Assembly: GCA_050123375.1 (NCBI GenBank)
Contig: JASFHF010000007.1
Coordinates: 1-57,072, forward strand
Direction: 5' to 3'
Length of the DNA: 57,072 nt
From: JASFHF01 sp050123375
GTDB taxonomy: Bacteria; Pseudomonadota; Gammaproteobacteria; UBA12402
A program made the translations under genes and the position numbers. Below, piece after piece: positions 33,991 to 42,626 of this stretch; position 1 is the stretch's first letter; each line of letters begins with the position of its first letter. Below the pieces are notes generated by a model that saw only the letters and a program-made list of their open reading frames with translations, ran no database searches and was not told the origin of the DNA.

Positions 33991-34386
33991 ATGAGTATGC
34001 AAGATCCGATAGCGGATATGTTAACAAGAATTCGTAATAGTCAAGTAGCAAATTTGGAACAGGTGCATATGCCCTCCTCAAAATTAAAGGTTGCTATCGC
34101 ACAATTGTTATTAGACGAAGGTTACATTCTTAATTACTCAGTTACTGATGAAAATGGCAAGCCAACATTAACTATTGTGCTAAAATATTTTCATGGCAAA
34201 CCAGTAATTAGTGTAGTAAAACGTGTAAGCAGGCCAGGGTTGCGAATTTATAAAAGTTGTGAAAAATTACCAAAAATTATGGGTGGTTTAGGCATAGCAA
34301 TTGTTTCAACGTCAAAAGGTCTGATGTCAGATCGTGCTGCACGTGCTGCTGGTCTTGGCGGTGAAGTATTATGTTATGTTGAGTAA
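33991..34386 (+). CDS. rpsH: 30S ribosomal protein S8
   Basis: A 131-aa core 16S-binding protein; in E. coli it represses the spc operon. MQDPIADMLTRIRNSQ opens the protein and STSKGLMSDRAARAAGLGGE is the C-terminal signature. Two ATGs (33991 and 33997) are possible; 33991 is better spaced from AGAGG (33976-33980). Confidence 0.97.
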   Translation: MSMQDPIADMLTRIRNSQVANLEQVHMPSSKLKVAIAQLLLDEGYILNYSVTDENGKPTLTIVLKYFHGKPVISVVKRVSRPGLRIYKSCEKLPKIMGGLGIAIVSTSKGLMSDRAARAAGLGGEVLCYVE

Positions 34387-34397
34387 GGGGAAGATGC

Positions 34398-34952
34398 ATG
34401 TCGCGAATTTCAAAGAAACCAATTTTAATACCTAAAGGTGTTGAAGTAAAAATAGATGGTCAGCAAATTAATGCTAAGGGGCCAAAAGGTTTGCTGAGTT
34501 ATCAAGTGCACGAATTGGTTTCAGTGGAAATAAAAGATGATGCTTTGCAAGTAGCAAAGAAAAAAATTGAAGATGGTCAGTTGGTTGATCCCAAATTTTT
34601 GGAGTCCATATTAGGGACGACCAGATCTAATCTGAATAATGTTGTGGTTGGTGTAGATAAAGGTTGGGAGCGTAAATTATTGTTGGTTGGTGTTGGATAT
34701 CGTGCGCAAGTACAGGGTAAAAAAATTAATTTAAGTTTAGGTTTTTCTCATCCGGTAGATTACCAAATTCCGGAAGGTATTGAAGTTGAAACTCCTAGCC
34801 AAACAGAAATAATTGTGAAAGGTGCTGACAAACAGCTGGTTGGGCAAGTTGCTGCAAACATTCGCGCGATTCGTCCAGTTGAACCTTATAAAGGTAAAGG
34901 TGTTCGTTACAGTGATGAACGAGTTGTTCTTAAGGAAACTAAGAAGAAGTAA
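34398..34952 (+). CDS. rplF: 50S ribosomal protein L6
   Basis: A 184-aa protein of the factor-binding side. MSRISKKPILIPKGVEVKID starts the first of two tandem beta-alpha domains; the second ends in PYKGKGVRYSDERVVLKE. About 7 extra residues (KIEDGQLVDPKF) lie in the first domain. Placed as usual between rpsH and rplR. Confidence 0.97.
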   Translation: MSRISKKPILIPKGVEVKIDGQQINAKGPKGLLSYQVHELVSVEIKDDALQVAKKKIEDGQLVDPKFLESILGTTRSNLNNVVVGVDKGWERKLLLVGVGYRAQVQGKKINLSLGFSHPVDYQIPEGIEVETPSQTEIIVKGADKQLVGQVAANIRAIRPVEPYKGKGVRYSDERVVLKETKKK

Positions 34953-34961
34953 GGCTAGATA

Positions 34962-35315
34962 ATGAATATTAAACAAGCAGCAAGATTTAGAAGAGCAAAA
35001 AAATGTCGTGGCAGAATTAAAAGACTGCATATGACTAAACTTTGCGTACATCGTACCCCGCAACATATTTATGCGCAAATCATTTCGCCAGAAGGTAAAG
35101 TGTTGGTAAGCGCTGTTTCGGTAGAAAAAGCATTTAAACAAAAGTATGCTAATACTGGTAATATTGCTGCAGCGGCAGAGATTGGAAAATTAATTGCAGA
35201 ACGTGCTAAAGCTCGCGATATTGTAAAAGTAGCATTTGATCGTTCTGGATTTAAATATCACGGAAGAATTAAAGCGTTAGCTGATGCTGCAAGAGAAGGC
35301 GGATTAGAGTTCTAG
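34962..35315 (+). CDS. rplR: 50S ribosomal protein L18
   Basis: A 117-aa 5S rRNA-binding protein. RLCVHRTPQHIYAQII-type segment (here KLCVHRTPQHIYAQII) and the C-terminal FDRSGFKYHGRIKALADAAR are typical. Lies 9 nt after rplF and 16 nt before rpsE. Confidence 0.97.
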   Translation: MNIKQAARFRRAKKCRGRIKRLHMTKLCVHRTPQHIYAQIISPEGKVLVSAVSVEKAFKQKYANTGNIAAAAEIGKLIAERAKARDIVKVAFDRSGFKYHGRIKALADAAREGGLEF

Positions 35316-35331
35316 TAACAAAGAGGTTTTT

Positions 35332-35892
35332 ATGGCAAATAACAATCCTGCGCAACAAGTTGAACAACAAGCTACAGCTCAAGAGGCTTTTGATAGTCGC
35401 GTTGTAGAAATAAGACGTACCACTAAAGTTAGAAAAGGTGGGCGTGATTTTAGTTTTGCGGCGTTGGTTGTTGTCGGTGATGGTCGTGGACGAGTTGGTT
35501 ATGGTAGAGGCAAAGCTAAAGAAGTAGTTTTAGCAGTACAAAAAGCAACTGATAGCGCAAGGCGTAACATGTATAAAATTAAATTGCGTGAAAATTCATT
35601 ACAATATGGAATTAAAGCGCGTTATGGTTCAACACGAATAATCATGAAGCCGGGAGCAGAAGGTACTGGTATTATTGCTGGTGGTGCGATGCGGCCAGTG
35701 TTTGAGGTTTTAGGAGTAAAAAATGTTATTGCAAAATGTATTAATTCTACTAATCCAACAAATGTAGTAGAAACTACAATAAGAGCATTGGTAGAAATGG
35801 TAACTCCATCAATGGCTGCTGAAAAACGTGGAAAATCAATTAAAGCAATTTTAGCTAAACCAAAAAAAGAAGAGGTTGTAGACGAAGTATAA
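35332..35892 (+). CDS. rpsE: 30S ribosomal protein S5
   Basis: A 186-aa fidelity protein at the mRNA entry channel. The double-stranded RNA-binding domain is conserved (TTKVRKGGRDFSFAALVVVG and GRVGYGRGKAKEV), followed by the C-terminal domain with GAGIIAGG-like GTGIIAGGAMRPVFE. About 20 extra Gln/Ala-rich residues precede it. A repeat-containing spacer of 78 nt separates it from rpmD. Confidence 0.97.
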   Translation: MANNNPAQQVEQQATAQEAFDSRVVEIRRTTKVRKGGRDFSFAALVVVGDGRGRVGYGRGKAKEVVLAVQKATDSARRNMYKIKLRENSLQYGIKARYGSTRIIMKPGAEGTGIIAGGAMRPVFEVLGVKNVIAKCINSTNPTNVVETTIRALVEMVTPSMAAEKRGKSIKAILAKPKKEEVVDEV

Positions 35893-35898
35893 ATGTAG

Positions 35899-35952
35899 CC
35901 CGTATTTCGCTGCGCGAAATACGGGATGGTATAGAAATACGGGATGGTATAG
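35899..35952. repeat. Hairpin plus 18-bp tandem duplication in the rpsE-rpmD spacer
   Basis: CCCGTATTTCGC (35899-35910) pairs perfectly with GCGAAATACGGG (35914-35925). An 18-bp unit, AAATACGGGATGGTATAG, is present twice in tandem (35917-35934 and 35935-35952), starting inside the right arm. It looks like a small palindromic repeat with a duplicated flank lodged inside the spc operon. Confidence 0.8.
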
Positions 35953-35970
35953 GAAAAAAGAGCAAAGCTT

Positions 35971-36159
35971 ATGGCAAAGAAAAAGAAATTGAAAGTTACT
36001 TTAAAAAAAAGTAAATATGGACGCATTAAAGGTCATCTTGAATGTGTACGCGGTCTTGGTTTACGCAAAATTGGCCACGTAGTTGAGGTCGAAGATACGC
36101 CAAGTATTCGCGGCATGATTAATAAAGTGCAATATTTGCTAGAGGTTGAGGAAATATAA
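35971..36159 (+). CDS. rpmD: 50S ribosomal protein L30
   Basis: A 62-aa single ferredoxin-like domain. LKVTLKKSKYGRIKGHLEC and VRGLGLRKIGHVVEVEDTPS match the family. It lies 78 nt after rpsE, the largest spacer in the spc operon, and 2 nt before rplO. Confidence 0.96.
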   Translation: MAKKKKLKVTLKKSKYGRIKGHLECVRGLGLRKIGHVVEVEDTPSIRGMINKVQYLLEVEEI

Positions 36160-36161
36160 TT

Positions 36162-36593
36162 ATGCAATTGAATACATTACAACCAGCTACAGGTTCAAAA
36201 CAAAAAAGTAAACGCGTAGGTCGAGGTATTGGTAGTGGTAAAGGCAAGACTTGTGGTCGTGGTCATAAGGGTCAAACATCGCGTTCTGGTGGTTATCATA
36301 AAACTGGTTTTGAAGGTGGGCAAATGCCTTTGCAAAGAAGATTGCCTAAATTTGGTTTTCGTTCCAGAAAAGCTAAATATACTGAGCAAATTCGATTAAC
36401 TGAACTGGCTCGATTAGATGCAGAAGTAATTACGATGGAAGTATTGCGTTCGAAGAATTTAATCGCGCCGTTTACTAAGGTGGTTAAGATCTTTAAAGAT
36501 AACACTATAGACAAAAAGTTAGTGTTACAAGGTTTGCGGGTAAGTGCTGGAGCAAAAGCTGCGATTGAAAAAGTTGGCGGCAAGGTAGAGTAA
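36162..36593 (+). CDS. rplO: 50S ribosomal protein L15
   Basis: A 143-aa late-assembly protein. The Gly-rich N-terminal extension (RVGRGIGSGKGKTCGRGHKG) and GFEGGQMPLQRRLPKFGF are conserved. It overlaps secY by 1 nt (TAATG). Confidence 0.97.
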   Translation: MQLNTLQPATGSKQKSKRVGRGIGSGKGKTCGRGHKGQTSRSGGYHKTGFEGGQMPLQRRLPKFGFRSRKAKYTEQIRLTELARLDAEVITMEVLRSKNLIAPFTKVVKIFKDNTIDKKLVLQGLRVSAGAKAAIEKVGGKVE

Positions 36594-37906
36594 TGGCAAA
36601 AAAAGACAAAACACAAAAATTATCACAAGGCGGATTAACCGAACTAAAGCAGCGGTTAATTTTTCTTTTAGTGGTGATAATTATTTACCGTATTGGTGCG
36701 CATGTGCCGGTTCCCGGTTTAGATCCGGTGAAACTTGCACAGTTATTTAGTGCGCAGCAAAGTGGAATTGTTGGAATGTTTAATATGTTTTCCGGCGGCG
36801 CATTGGCGCGTTTTGCCGTGTTTGCATTAGGTATTATGCCCTATATTTCCGCTTCGATTATTTTACAGTTATTTACTTTGGTTTCTCCTAAGTTGAAAGA
36901 ACTACAACAAGAAGGTGAAGCAGGGCAGCGCAAAATTAATGAATATACACGTTATGGAACGTTGTTTTTAGCTTGTTTTCAAGCGATTGGTATTTCTAAA
37001 ATGTTAGTTAGCCAGGGAATTGTGTTAATTCCAGGTATTTCATTTTATTTTATTGCTACAATTACTTTGGTAACTGGAACAATGTTTTTAATGTGGCTGG
37101 GTGAACAAGCTACGGAAAAAGGTATTGGCAATGGTATTTCGATGATTATTTTTGCCAGTATTGTGGCAGGTTTGCCAAGTGCAATTGCTCGTACCTTACA
37201 CCGAGTTTGGTTGGGGCAAACCCAAGGTATTACAGTATTATTAATTGCTGCGGTAGTATTATTGGTAACAGCATTTGTGGTATTTGTTGAAAGCGGTTTA
37301 AGAAAGATTACGGTAAATTACGCTGCGCGTCAGCAAGGCAGAAAAATGTATGCAGCACAAAAATCAAATTTACCGTTAAAAATTAATATGGCTGGAGTGA
37401 TTCCGCCAATTTTTGCCAGCAGTATTCTGTTATTTCCGGCTAGTTTAGCGCGTTGGTTTGGTCATGGTACGTTTTTAAGTAGATTAGGTTTGGAATTACA
37501 GCAGGGGGCTTTGCATATTTTTCTGTATACAATTGCGATAGTGTTTTTCTGTTTCTTTTATACGGCTTTAGTTTTTAACCCAAAAGATACAGCAGATAAC
37601 CTCAAAAAATCCGGCGCATTTATTCCTGGGATTAGACCTGGGGACCAAACAGCGAAATATATTGAAACAGTAATGGATCGTTTAACCTTAGTTGCTGCGG
37701 TTTATGTTACTTTGGTGTGTTTATTGCCGCAATTTATGCAAACTTTGTGGAATGTGCCTTTTTACTTTGGCGGAACTTCATTAATGATTATCGTAGTAGT
37801 GATTATGGATTTTATTTCACAAATTCAGGCACATTTAATGTCGCATCAATATGAGTCGTTAATGAGAAAGGCAAACTTAAAAGGTGGCATGGGGTTACTA
37901 CGGTAG
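36593..37906 (+). CDS. secY: Protein translocase subunit SecY
   Basis: The 437-aa channel-forming subunit of the Sec translocon has ten transmembrane segments. The plug region NMFSGGALARFAVFALGIMP and the SEC signature GIGNGISMIIFASI are present. The cytoplasmic loop FNPKDTADNLKKSGAFIPGIRPG is intact. Normal length. Coupled to rplO and followed 15 nt later by rpmJ. Confidence 0.97.
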   Translation: MAKKDKTQKLSQGGLTELKQRLIFLLVVIIIYRIGAHVPVPGLDPVKLAQLFSAQQSGIVGMFNMFSGGALARFAVFALGIMPYISASIILQLFTLVSPKLKELQQEGEAGQRKINEYTRYGTLFLACFQAIGISKMLVSQGIVLIPGISFYFIATITLVTGTMFLMWLGEQATEKGIGNGISMIIFASIVAGLPSAIARTLHRVWLGQTQGITVLLIAAVVLLVTAFVVFVESGLRKITVNYAARQQGRKMYAAQKSNLPLKINMAGVIPPIFASSILLFPASLARWFGHGTFLSRLGLELQQGALHIFLYTIAIVFFCFFYTALVFNPKDTADNLKKSGAFIPGIRPGDQTAKYIETVMDRLTLVAAVYVTLVCLLPQFMQTLWNVPFYFGGTSLMIIVVVIMDFISQIQAHLMSHQYESLMRKANLKGGMGLLR

Positions 37907-37921
37907 TTTTATAGGTGAATT

Positions 37922-38035
37922 ATGAAAGTTAGAGCATCAGTGAAGAAAATGTGTAGGAATTGTAAAATTATTCGGCGCCGTGGGCGTGTTTGGGTGATTT
38001 GTACGAATCCTAAGCATAAACAGAGACAGGGGTAG
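37922..38035 (+). CDS. rpmJ: 50S ribosomal protein L36 (zinc form)
   Basis: A 37-aa gene: MKVRASVKKMCRNCKIIRRR then GRVWVICTNPKHKQRQG. The Cys/His set (CxxC, C, H) is complete, so this is the zinc-binding form. AGGTGA-type RBS lies 5 nt upstream. It sits between secY and rpsM as in other Proteobacteria. Confidence 0.95.
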   Translation: MKVRASVKKMCRNCKIIRRRGRVWVICTNPKHKQRQG

Positions 38036-38060
38036 TTAAAAACTGGACACTTTTGGCCAG
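38036..38060. repeat. IS-end-like sequence in the rpmJ-rpsM spacer
   Basis: TTAAAAACTGGACACTTTT resembles TTAAAAACCGGACACTTTA at 72-90, the insertion-sequence end at the left of the window. No transposase or second end is present here. It may be a solo IS end or excision scar; chance similarity is possible because only about 19 bp match. Confidence 0.35.
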
Positions 38061-38095
38061 ATGAGTTATTCTGGCGTACTTTTGGGAGATAGTGA

Positions 38096-38464
38096 ATGGC
38101 ACGTATTGCGGGGGTTAATATCCCGCCTCAAAAACATATCGTTATAGGTCTTACCTCAATATTTGGTGTTGGGCGTAAGCTTGCGCAGACTATTTGTGAA
38201 GCAGCAGGTGTTAATCCTGCTACAAGAGTGCAAAATTTGGATGAGCCATCTTTAGAGCAAATTCGTGCAGAAATAACTAAATACAAAGTTGAAGGTGATT
38301 TACGGCGGGAAGTTGCTTTAAATATTAAGCGATTAATTGAATTAGGTACATATCGTGGTGTGCGTCACAAAAAGGGTTTACCTGCACGAGGTCAACGTAC
38401 TAAAACCAATGCACGTACGCGTAAAGGACGCCGTAAAGGTGGCAAAGGTGGTAGTGCTAAATAA
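38096..38464 (+). CDS. rpsM: 30S ribosomal protein S13
   Basis: A 122-aa head protein forming intersubunit bridges and contacting P-site tRNA. MARIAGVNIPPQKHIVIGLT starts it, and RGVRHKKGLPARGQRTKTNA ends it, as usual. GGGAG precedes the ATG. First gene of the alpha operon. Confidence 0.97.
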   Translation: MARIAGVNIPPQKHIVIGLTSIFGVGRKLAQTICEAAGVNPATRVQNLDEPSLEQIRAEITKYKVEGDLRREVALNIKRLIELGTYRGVRHKKGLPARGQRTKTNARTRKGRRKGGKGGSAK

Positions 38465-38503
38465 TAATTTATTAGATAATTTTAATTAAGTTAGGAAGAA
38501 AAT

Positions 38504-39109
38504 ATGGCGAAAAATACAAAGCCAACCGAAGAAATGAAAGCGAAAGATGCGGCAAAAGTTGAGCCGAAAAAAACCAAAGAGGATGACCAAGAAGGCGGTG
38601 AAGGTGGTAGTGTTGGTGGTGCTGTTGCAGGATCAGTTGCAAAAGGTACTGCCAAAGTAAATGCAGCCGAAGTGACAGTAAAAGAATTGAAAGAAGAAGT
38701 TGCGCCAAAAACAAAAAAAGGTGCCAAAAAAATTGGCGGTAAGAAAAAAAGAGGCAGAAAAGTAAGTGAGATCATTGTTCATATAAAAGCTACTTTTAAT
38801 AATACTAAGATTACTTTTACTGATCTACAAGGTAATGTATTGGCTTGGTCAAGTGCGGCTAAAGCTGGTTTTAAAGGTTCTCGTAAGAGTACTCCTTTTG
38901 CAGCTCAAGTTGCAGTTGATCAATTATCCAAAGATTGTATTGACCGTTTTGGAGTAAAGGTAGTTCAAGTTAGGGTTAAAGGTCCTGGAGCAGGACGTGA
39001 ATCTGCAATTCGCGCGCTTGCAACCGCTGGGTTAAAAATTACTTTAATTAAAGATGTAACTGGTATACCTCACAATGGTTGCCGGGATCCTAAAAAGAGA
39101 AGAGTGTAA
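38504..39109 (+). CDS. rpsK: 30S ribosomal protein S11 with long N-terminal extension
   Basis: At 201 aa it is much longer than the usual 129. The S11 core starts near residue 82 (KRGRKVSEIIVHIKATFNNT) and ends in the normal GIPHNGCRDPKKRRV. The first roughly 75 residues are Lys/Glu/Ala-rich with a Gly-rich stretch at 29-46 (EGGEGGSVGGAVAGS), resembling the S7 insert. No internal start codon near the core has an RBS, while AGGAAG lies 7-8 nt before ATG 38504, so the extension appears translated. Confidence 0.95.
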   Translation: MAKNTKPTEEMKAKDAAKVEPKKTKEDDQEGGEGGSVGGAVAGSVAKGTAKVNAAEVTVKELKEEVAPKTKKGAKKIGGKKKRGRKVSEIIVHIKATFNNTKITFTDLQGNVLAWSSAAKAGFKGSRKSTPFAAQVAVDQLSKDCIDRFGVKVVQVRVKGPGAGRESAIRALATAGLKITLIKDVTGIPHNGCRDPKKRRV

Positions 39110-39111
39110 GA

Positions 39112-39756
39112 ATGAGTAGAAATATTGCGCCGAGAAGACATCCGAGAGGGAAGTATGAGAGACGCGAACATCGTGATTTAGAATCATTTAGCGGTGTTAC
39201 TCCTCGTGATGCTAAAATTAAAACCGAAATTGGCCCTGGACAACACGGAGCGCGACGTAAAAAACTATCAGATTATGGTAATCAATTGCGTGAAAAGCAA
39301 GCGGTTAAAAGATTTTATGGTGTTATGGAAAGACAGTTTCGTAATTATTTCAAAAAAGCAGCACGTTTGACTGGCTCGACGGGTGAGCATCTATTACGCA
39401 TGCTTGAATGCAGGTTAGATAATGTAGTATATCGTTTAGGTTTCGCGCGTACACGCAAAGAAGCGCGTCAATTGATTTCACATAAAGGTATACAAGTAAA
39501 AAATAAAGATACAGTTAGGGTAATCAATATTCCATCTTACCAAGTGGAGGTTGATGATGAAATATTAGTACGTGAACCTTGTCGTAATCAAGGTCGTATT
39601 CAGGAAGCATTGGAATTGGCAAAACAACGTGTTTTGCCTGAATGGATGGAAGCATTTCCAGAAGAATTTAGAGGTGCAGTTAAAAGAATGCCAGAACGTA
39701 GTGAGATGCCTCTTGATTTTAATGAATTGTTAATTGTTGAGTTATATTCGAAGTGA
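39112..39756 (+). CDS. rpsD: 30S ribosomal protein S4
   Basis: A 214-aa primary 16S-binding protein and, in E. coli, translational repressor of the alpha operon. IGPGQHGARRKKLSDYGNQL, REKQAVKRFYGVMERQFRNY and the S4 domain (ECRLDNVVYRLGFARTRKEA) are conserved; it ends NELLIVELYSK. The N-terminal region (MSRNIAPRRHPRGKYERREH) differs from the common MARYLGPK start and lacks zinc-binding cysteines. Confidence 0.97.
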   Translation: MSRNIAPRRHPRGKYERREHRDLESFSGVTPRDAKIKTEIGPGQHGARRKKLSDYGNQLREKQAVKRFYGVMERQFRNYFKKAARLTGSTGEHLLRMLECRLDNVVYRLGFARTRKEARQLISHKGIQVKNKDTVRVINIPSYQVEVDDEILVREPCRNQGRIQEALELAKQRVLPEWMEAFPEEFRGAVKRMPERSEMPLDFNELLIVELYSK

Positions 39757-39763
39757 GGATAGC

Positions 39764-40810
39764 ATGTTTCATAACGCTGATGAATTTTTGACACCGCGAG
39801 AAATTAAAATAGATACAATTAGTCCTTTTCACGCACGGGTGACACTTGAGCCATTAGAGCGTGGTTTTGGTTATACTATCGGAAATGCATTACGCAGAAT
39901 CTTATTATCTTCCATGCCAGGTTATGCAGTAACAAAAGTAAAAATTGAAGGGGTGTTACATGAATATAGTACCAAGGAAGGAGTGCAGGAAGATGTGATT
40001 AATATTTTACTTAACTTAAAAGAATTAGCCATTAAGCTTAGTGAAGGGCGTGATGAGGCAGTATTAAAGTTAAATAAAAAAGGCCCTGGCCAGGTTTTAG
40101 CTGGTGATTTTTTAGAAGAGAATGATGTAGAAGTTTTTCATCCGGAATTAGTTATCGCTAATTTGAACAAGGATGGCGAATTAAATATGGAAGTAACGGT
40201 ACGTCGCGGCAGAGGTTATGAATCAATAGCTGAAAGACATGCTTTGAGTGAAGAAGAAAAATCAATTGGTGTGTTACAAGTTGAAGCTAATTACACGCCA
40301 GTTAAACGTGTTACCTTTAGTGTTGAAAGCGCGCACTTTGAAGGACGTGCTGACCTTGATCGATTGATATTAGACATTGAAACTAATGGCGCTTTAAATT
40401 CAGAAGATGCCATTCGTCGTAGTGCTACAATTTTACAACATCAATTAGCTGCTTTTGTTGATTTAGATAGCGAGCTATTAAAAGAACCAGTTAAGAAAGA
40501 AGAAGAAATTGATCCGGATTTATTGCGGCCAGTTGAAGATTTAGAATTAACGGTGCGTTCGGCTAATTGCTTAAAAGCAGAAAATGTACATTTCATTGGT
40601 GATTTGGTGCAACGTTCTGAAAGTGATTTGTTAAAAACTCCAAATTTAGGTAAAAAATCACTTAATGAAATTAAATCTGTTTTAGCGGAGAGAGGATTAT
40701 CTTTAGGCATGCATTTGGAAAATTGGCCGCCGTCATTTTTGCGTAGCAAAGAAGAACCGGTAGAAACGGAAACTACTGAAGAAAAACCATCGGATGAAGA
40801 ACAATCATAG
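39764..40810 (+). CDS. rpoA: RNA polymerase alpha subunit
   Basis: A 348-aa protein. The N-terminal assembly domain contains LEPLERGFGYTIGNALRRILLSSMPG. The C-terminal domain (about 240-320) includes LTVRSANCLKAENVHFIGDL and NLGKKSLNEIK and binds UP elements and activators. ATG 39764 has GAGG upstream; a longer frame from 39734 overlaps rpsD. An acidic tail of about 20 residues (VETETTEEKPSDEEQS) extends beyond the usual 327-330 aa. Confidence 0.97.
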   Translation: MFHNADEFLTPREIKIDTISPFHARVTLEPLERGFGYTIGNALRRILLSSMPGYAVTKVKIEGVLHEYSTKEGVQEDVINILLNLKELAIKLSEGRDEAVLKLNKKGPGQVLAGDFLEENDVEVFHPELVIANLNKDGELNMEVTVRRGRGYESIAERHALSEEEKSIGVLQVEANYTPVKRVTFSVESAHFEGRADLDRLILDIETNGALNSEDAIRRSATILQHQLAAFVDLDSELLKEPVKKEEEIDPDLLRPVEDLELTVRSANCLKAENVHFIGDLVQRSESDLLKTPNLGKKSLNEIKSVLAERGLSLGMHLENWPPSFLRSKEEPVETETTEEKPSDEEQS

Positions 40811-40819
40811 GAAAAAATC

Positions 40820-41251
40820 ATGCGACATCGTAATAGTAACAAACGTTTTAGTAGAACTACTAGTCATCGCATTGCGATGTTTCGTAATATGGTTGCATCT
40901 CTTGTGAAACATGAGTCAATTAAAACAACATTAGTTAAAGCCAAAGAATTACGCCGCGTATTTGAACCATTAGTTACTCTAGCTAAAACGGATACAGTTG
41001 CTAATCGCAGACTCGCTTTTGATCGCATTCGTGATAAATTAGCAGTAAAAAAATTATTTGATGAATTAGGTCCGCGATGCAAGAGTCGTATGGGAGGATA
41101 TTTGCGGATTCTAAAATATGGTTTTCGCAAAGGCGATAATGCTCCAGTTGCAATCGTTGAATTAGTTGATAAGTCCGCCGAAGTAGAATCTAAACCTAAG
41201 AAAAAATCCACCAAAAAGCAAGCTAAAAAAGCTACGGAAACGGAAGTTTAA
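40820..41251 (+). CDS. rplQ: 50S ribosomal protein L17
   Basis: A 143-aa protein near the tunnel exit. MRHRNSNKRFSRTTSHRIAM and the GGYLRILK-RKGDNAP region are conserved. A Lys-rich tail of about 20 residues (KPKKKSTKKQAKKA) extends past the usual end. Last gene of the alpha operon; no clear terminator is visible in the 49 nt before the convergent ATPase gene. Confidence 0.96.
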   Translation: MRHRNSNKRFSRTTSHRIAMFRNMVASLVKHESIKTTLVKAKELRRVFEPLVTLAKTDTVANRRLAFDRIRDKLAVKKLFDELGPRCKSRMGGYLRILKYGFRKGDNAPVAIVELVDKSAEVESKPKKKSTKKQAKKATETEV

Positions 41252-41300
41252 TTTAGATTTTAAACCAAGAAATCTACGCAGTTTTAGCAGTATATAAAAA

Positions 41301-42596
41301 TTAATGTTTTAACCAAGCTTCAATTCCATATAAAGGAATTTCTTGAAGATCGTTATTTTTAGTAAATAAATTCTCACCTATTTTTAATCCATACGGCGAA
41401 TTCTTATGAGATTCCAAAAATATATGCATACTCTTAAGGCTACCAGATGGTCCCGCCTTTACCTCAACAGGTATTATTTGCCCACCTTTAATTGTTAAAA
41501 AATCAATTTCAGCATTGCTATTTTTTTCTTCTCGATGCCAATAATAAAGCTCTTTTTTAGCTTTAATATTAGTATAAGCTATCAGTTCCTGCGCCACTAA
41601 TTGTTCAGCAATAGGGCCTAATGTTTTTAACTGCATAGGCTGCATAAACCAATTACTCAAATCAAGGCCTAATAATTTTTGTGCCAATCCTACATCTAAA
41701 AAATATACTTTAAATTTTTTATCATTTTTACTTGCAGCAAGAGGCTGCGTTTGGCCTGAACTATGAAAACAAATATGTACTACACCTGCTTTTTCTAATA
41801 GCATTAAAGCTTCTTTTAAAAATACAGAACGAATTTCACGATCTACCCTGATATACTTAAACTTACAACCCAATTGTGTTGGAACTGTTGCAAAAACTTT
41901 ATCAACATGCGCAATTTGTCTATCGCGTGCATATTTATGAAAATCCTGATTATAAGCAGAAATTATTTCTTCCTGTAAATCTTGGCATAACGTTACATTC
42001 TTATGTTGTATCCAGGCACTCACAACTGCAGGCATGCCTCCCAACCATAAATATGTTTTTAACAATTGTAAGATTTCCTGATGAATAACAGGGCTAACTG
42101 CAAACCCGAAAATATGCTGCCTCAAATCATTTCTTTCCACAGCATTTAAGAACTCCCCAAAAGAGAGCGGGTGCAAATACATAAACTGCACTCTACCAAC
42201 AGGCATTCCTATGTTTTCAAGAACAAAATCAATTAAAGAGCCAGCCGCTACAACATGCAGATCAGGCATTTCTTCTTTAAAATAACGTAATGCAGCAATT
42301 GCTTCTTCACATTCTTGTATTTCATCCAAAAATAGCAATGTCTCACCTGGAATAACCTTGTTCTTGGTATATAATTCTATGTTTTTGACTAAAGTTGAAA
42401 TACGAAAATCCTGACGAAAAATTTCACAAGCTTTTTTATCTTTATCAAAATTAAGCACCATATAATTTTTAAACTGTTTTCCCAGTTCTTCAATTAACCA
42501 TGATTTCCCAACCTGGCGCGCTCCTCGTAAAATCAAAGGCTTGCGTAATGGATGACGGCTCCATTTTTCCAATTCTTTTAATAAATCTCTTTTCAT
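41301..42596 (-). CDS. AAA+ ATPase with DUF4143 domain
   Basis: A 431-aa protein of the widespread AAA_14/DUF4143 group. Walker A is GARQVGKSW (about 25-33), Walker B LLFLDEIQE (about 86-94), with sensor motif VVAAGSLIDF. A C-terminal DUF4143 domain (about 210-400) resembles a PD-(D/E)XK nuclease fold, with EIDFLTIKGGQIIPVEVK containing the E/D...E-x-K pattern. Role is unknown; such genes are mobile and often in accessory regions. Three 33-bp-phased repeats lie upstream. Confidence 0.85.
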   Translation of the reverse strand: MKRDLLKELEKWSRHPLRKPLILRGARQVGKSWLIEELGKQFKNYMVLNFDKDKKACEIFRQDFRISTLVKNIELYTKNKVIPGETLLFLDEIQECEEAIAALRYFKEEMPDLHVVAAGSLIDFVLENIGMPVGRVQFMYLHPLSFGEFLNAVERNDLRQHIFGFAVSPVIHQEILQLLKTYLWLGGMPAVVSAWIQHKNVTLCQDLQEEIISAYNQDFHKYARDRQIAHVDKVFATVPTQLGCKFKYIRVDREIRSVFLKEALMLLEKAGVVHICFHSSGQTQPLAASKNDKKFKVYFLDVGLAQKLLGLDLSNWFMQPMQLKTLGPIAEQLVAQELIAYTNIKAKKELYYWHREEKNSNAEIDFLTIKGGQIIPVEVKAGPSGSLKSMHIFLESHKNSPYGLKIGENLFTKNNDLQEIPLYGIEAWLKH

Positions 42597-42626
42597 TACA
42601 TTTCCTTTACTGACTACAAGATTGGA

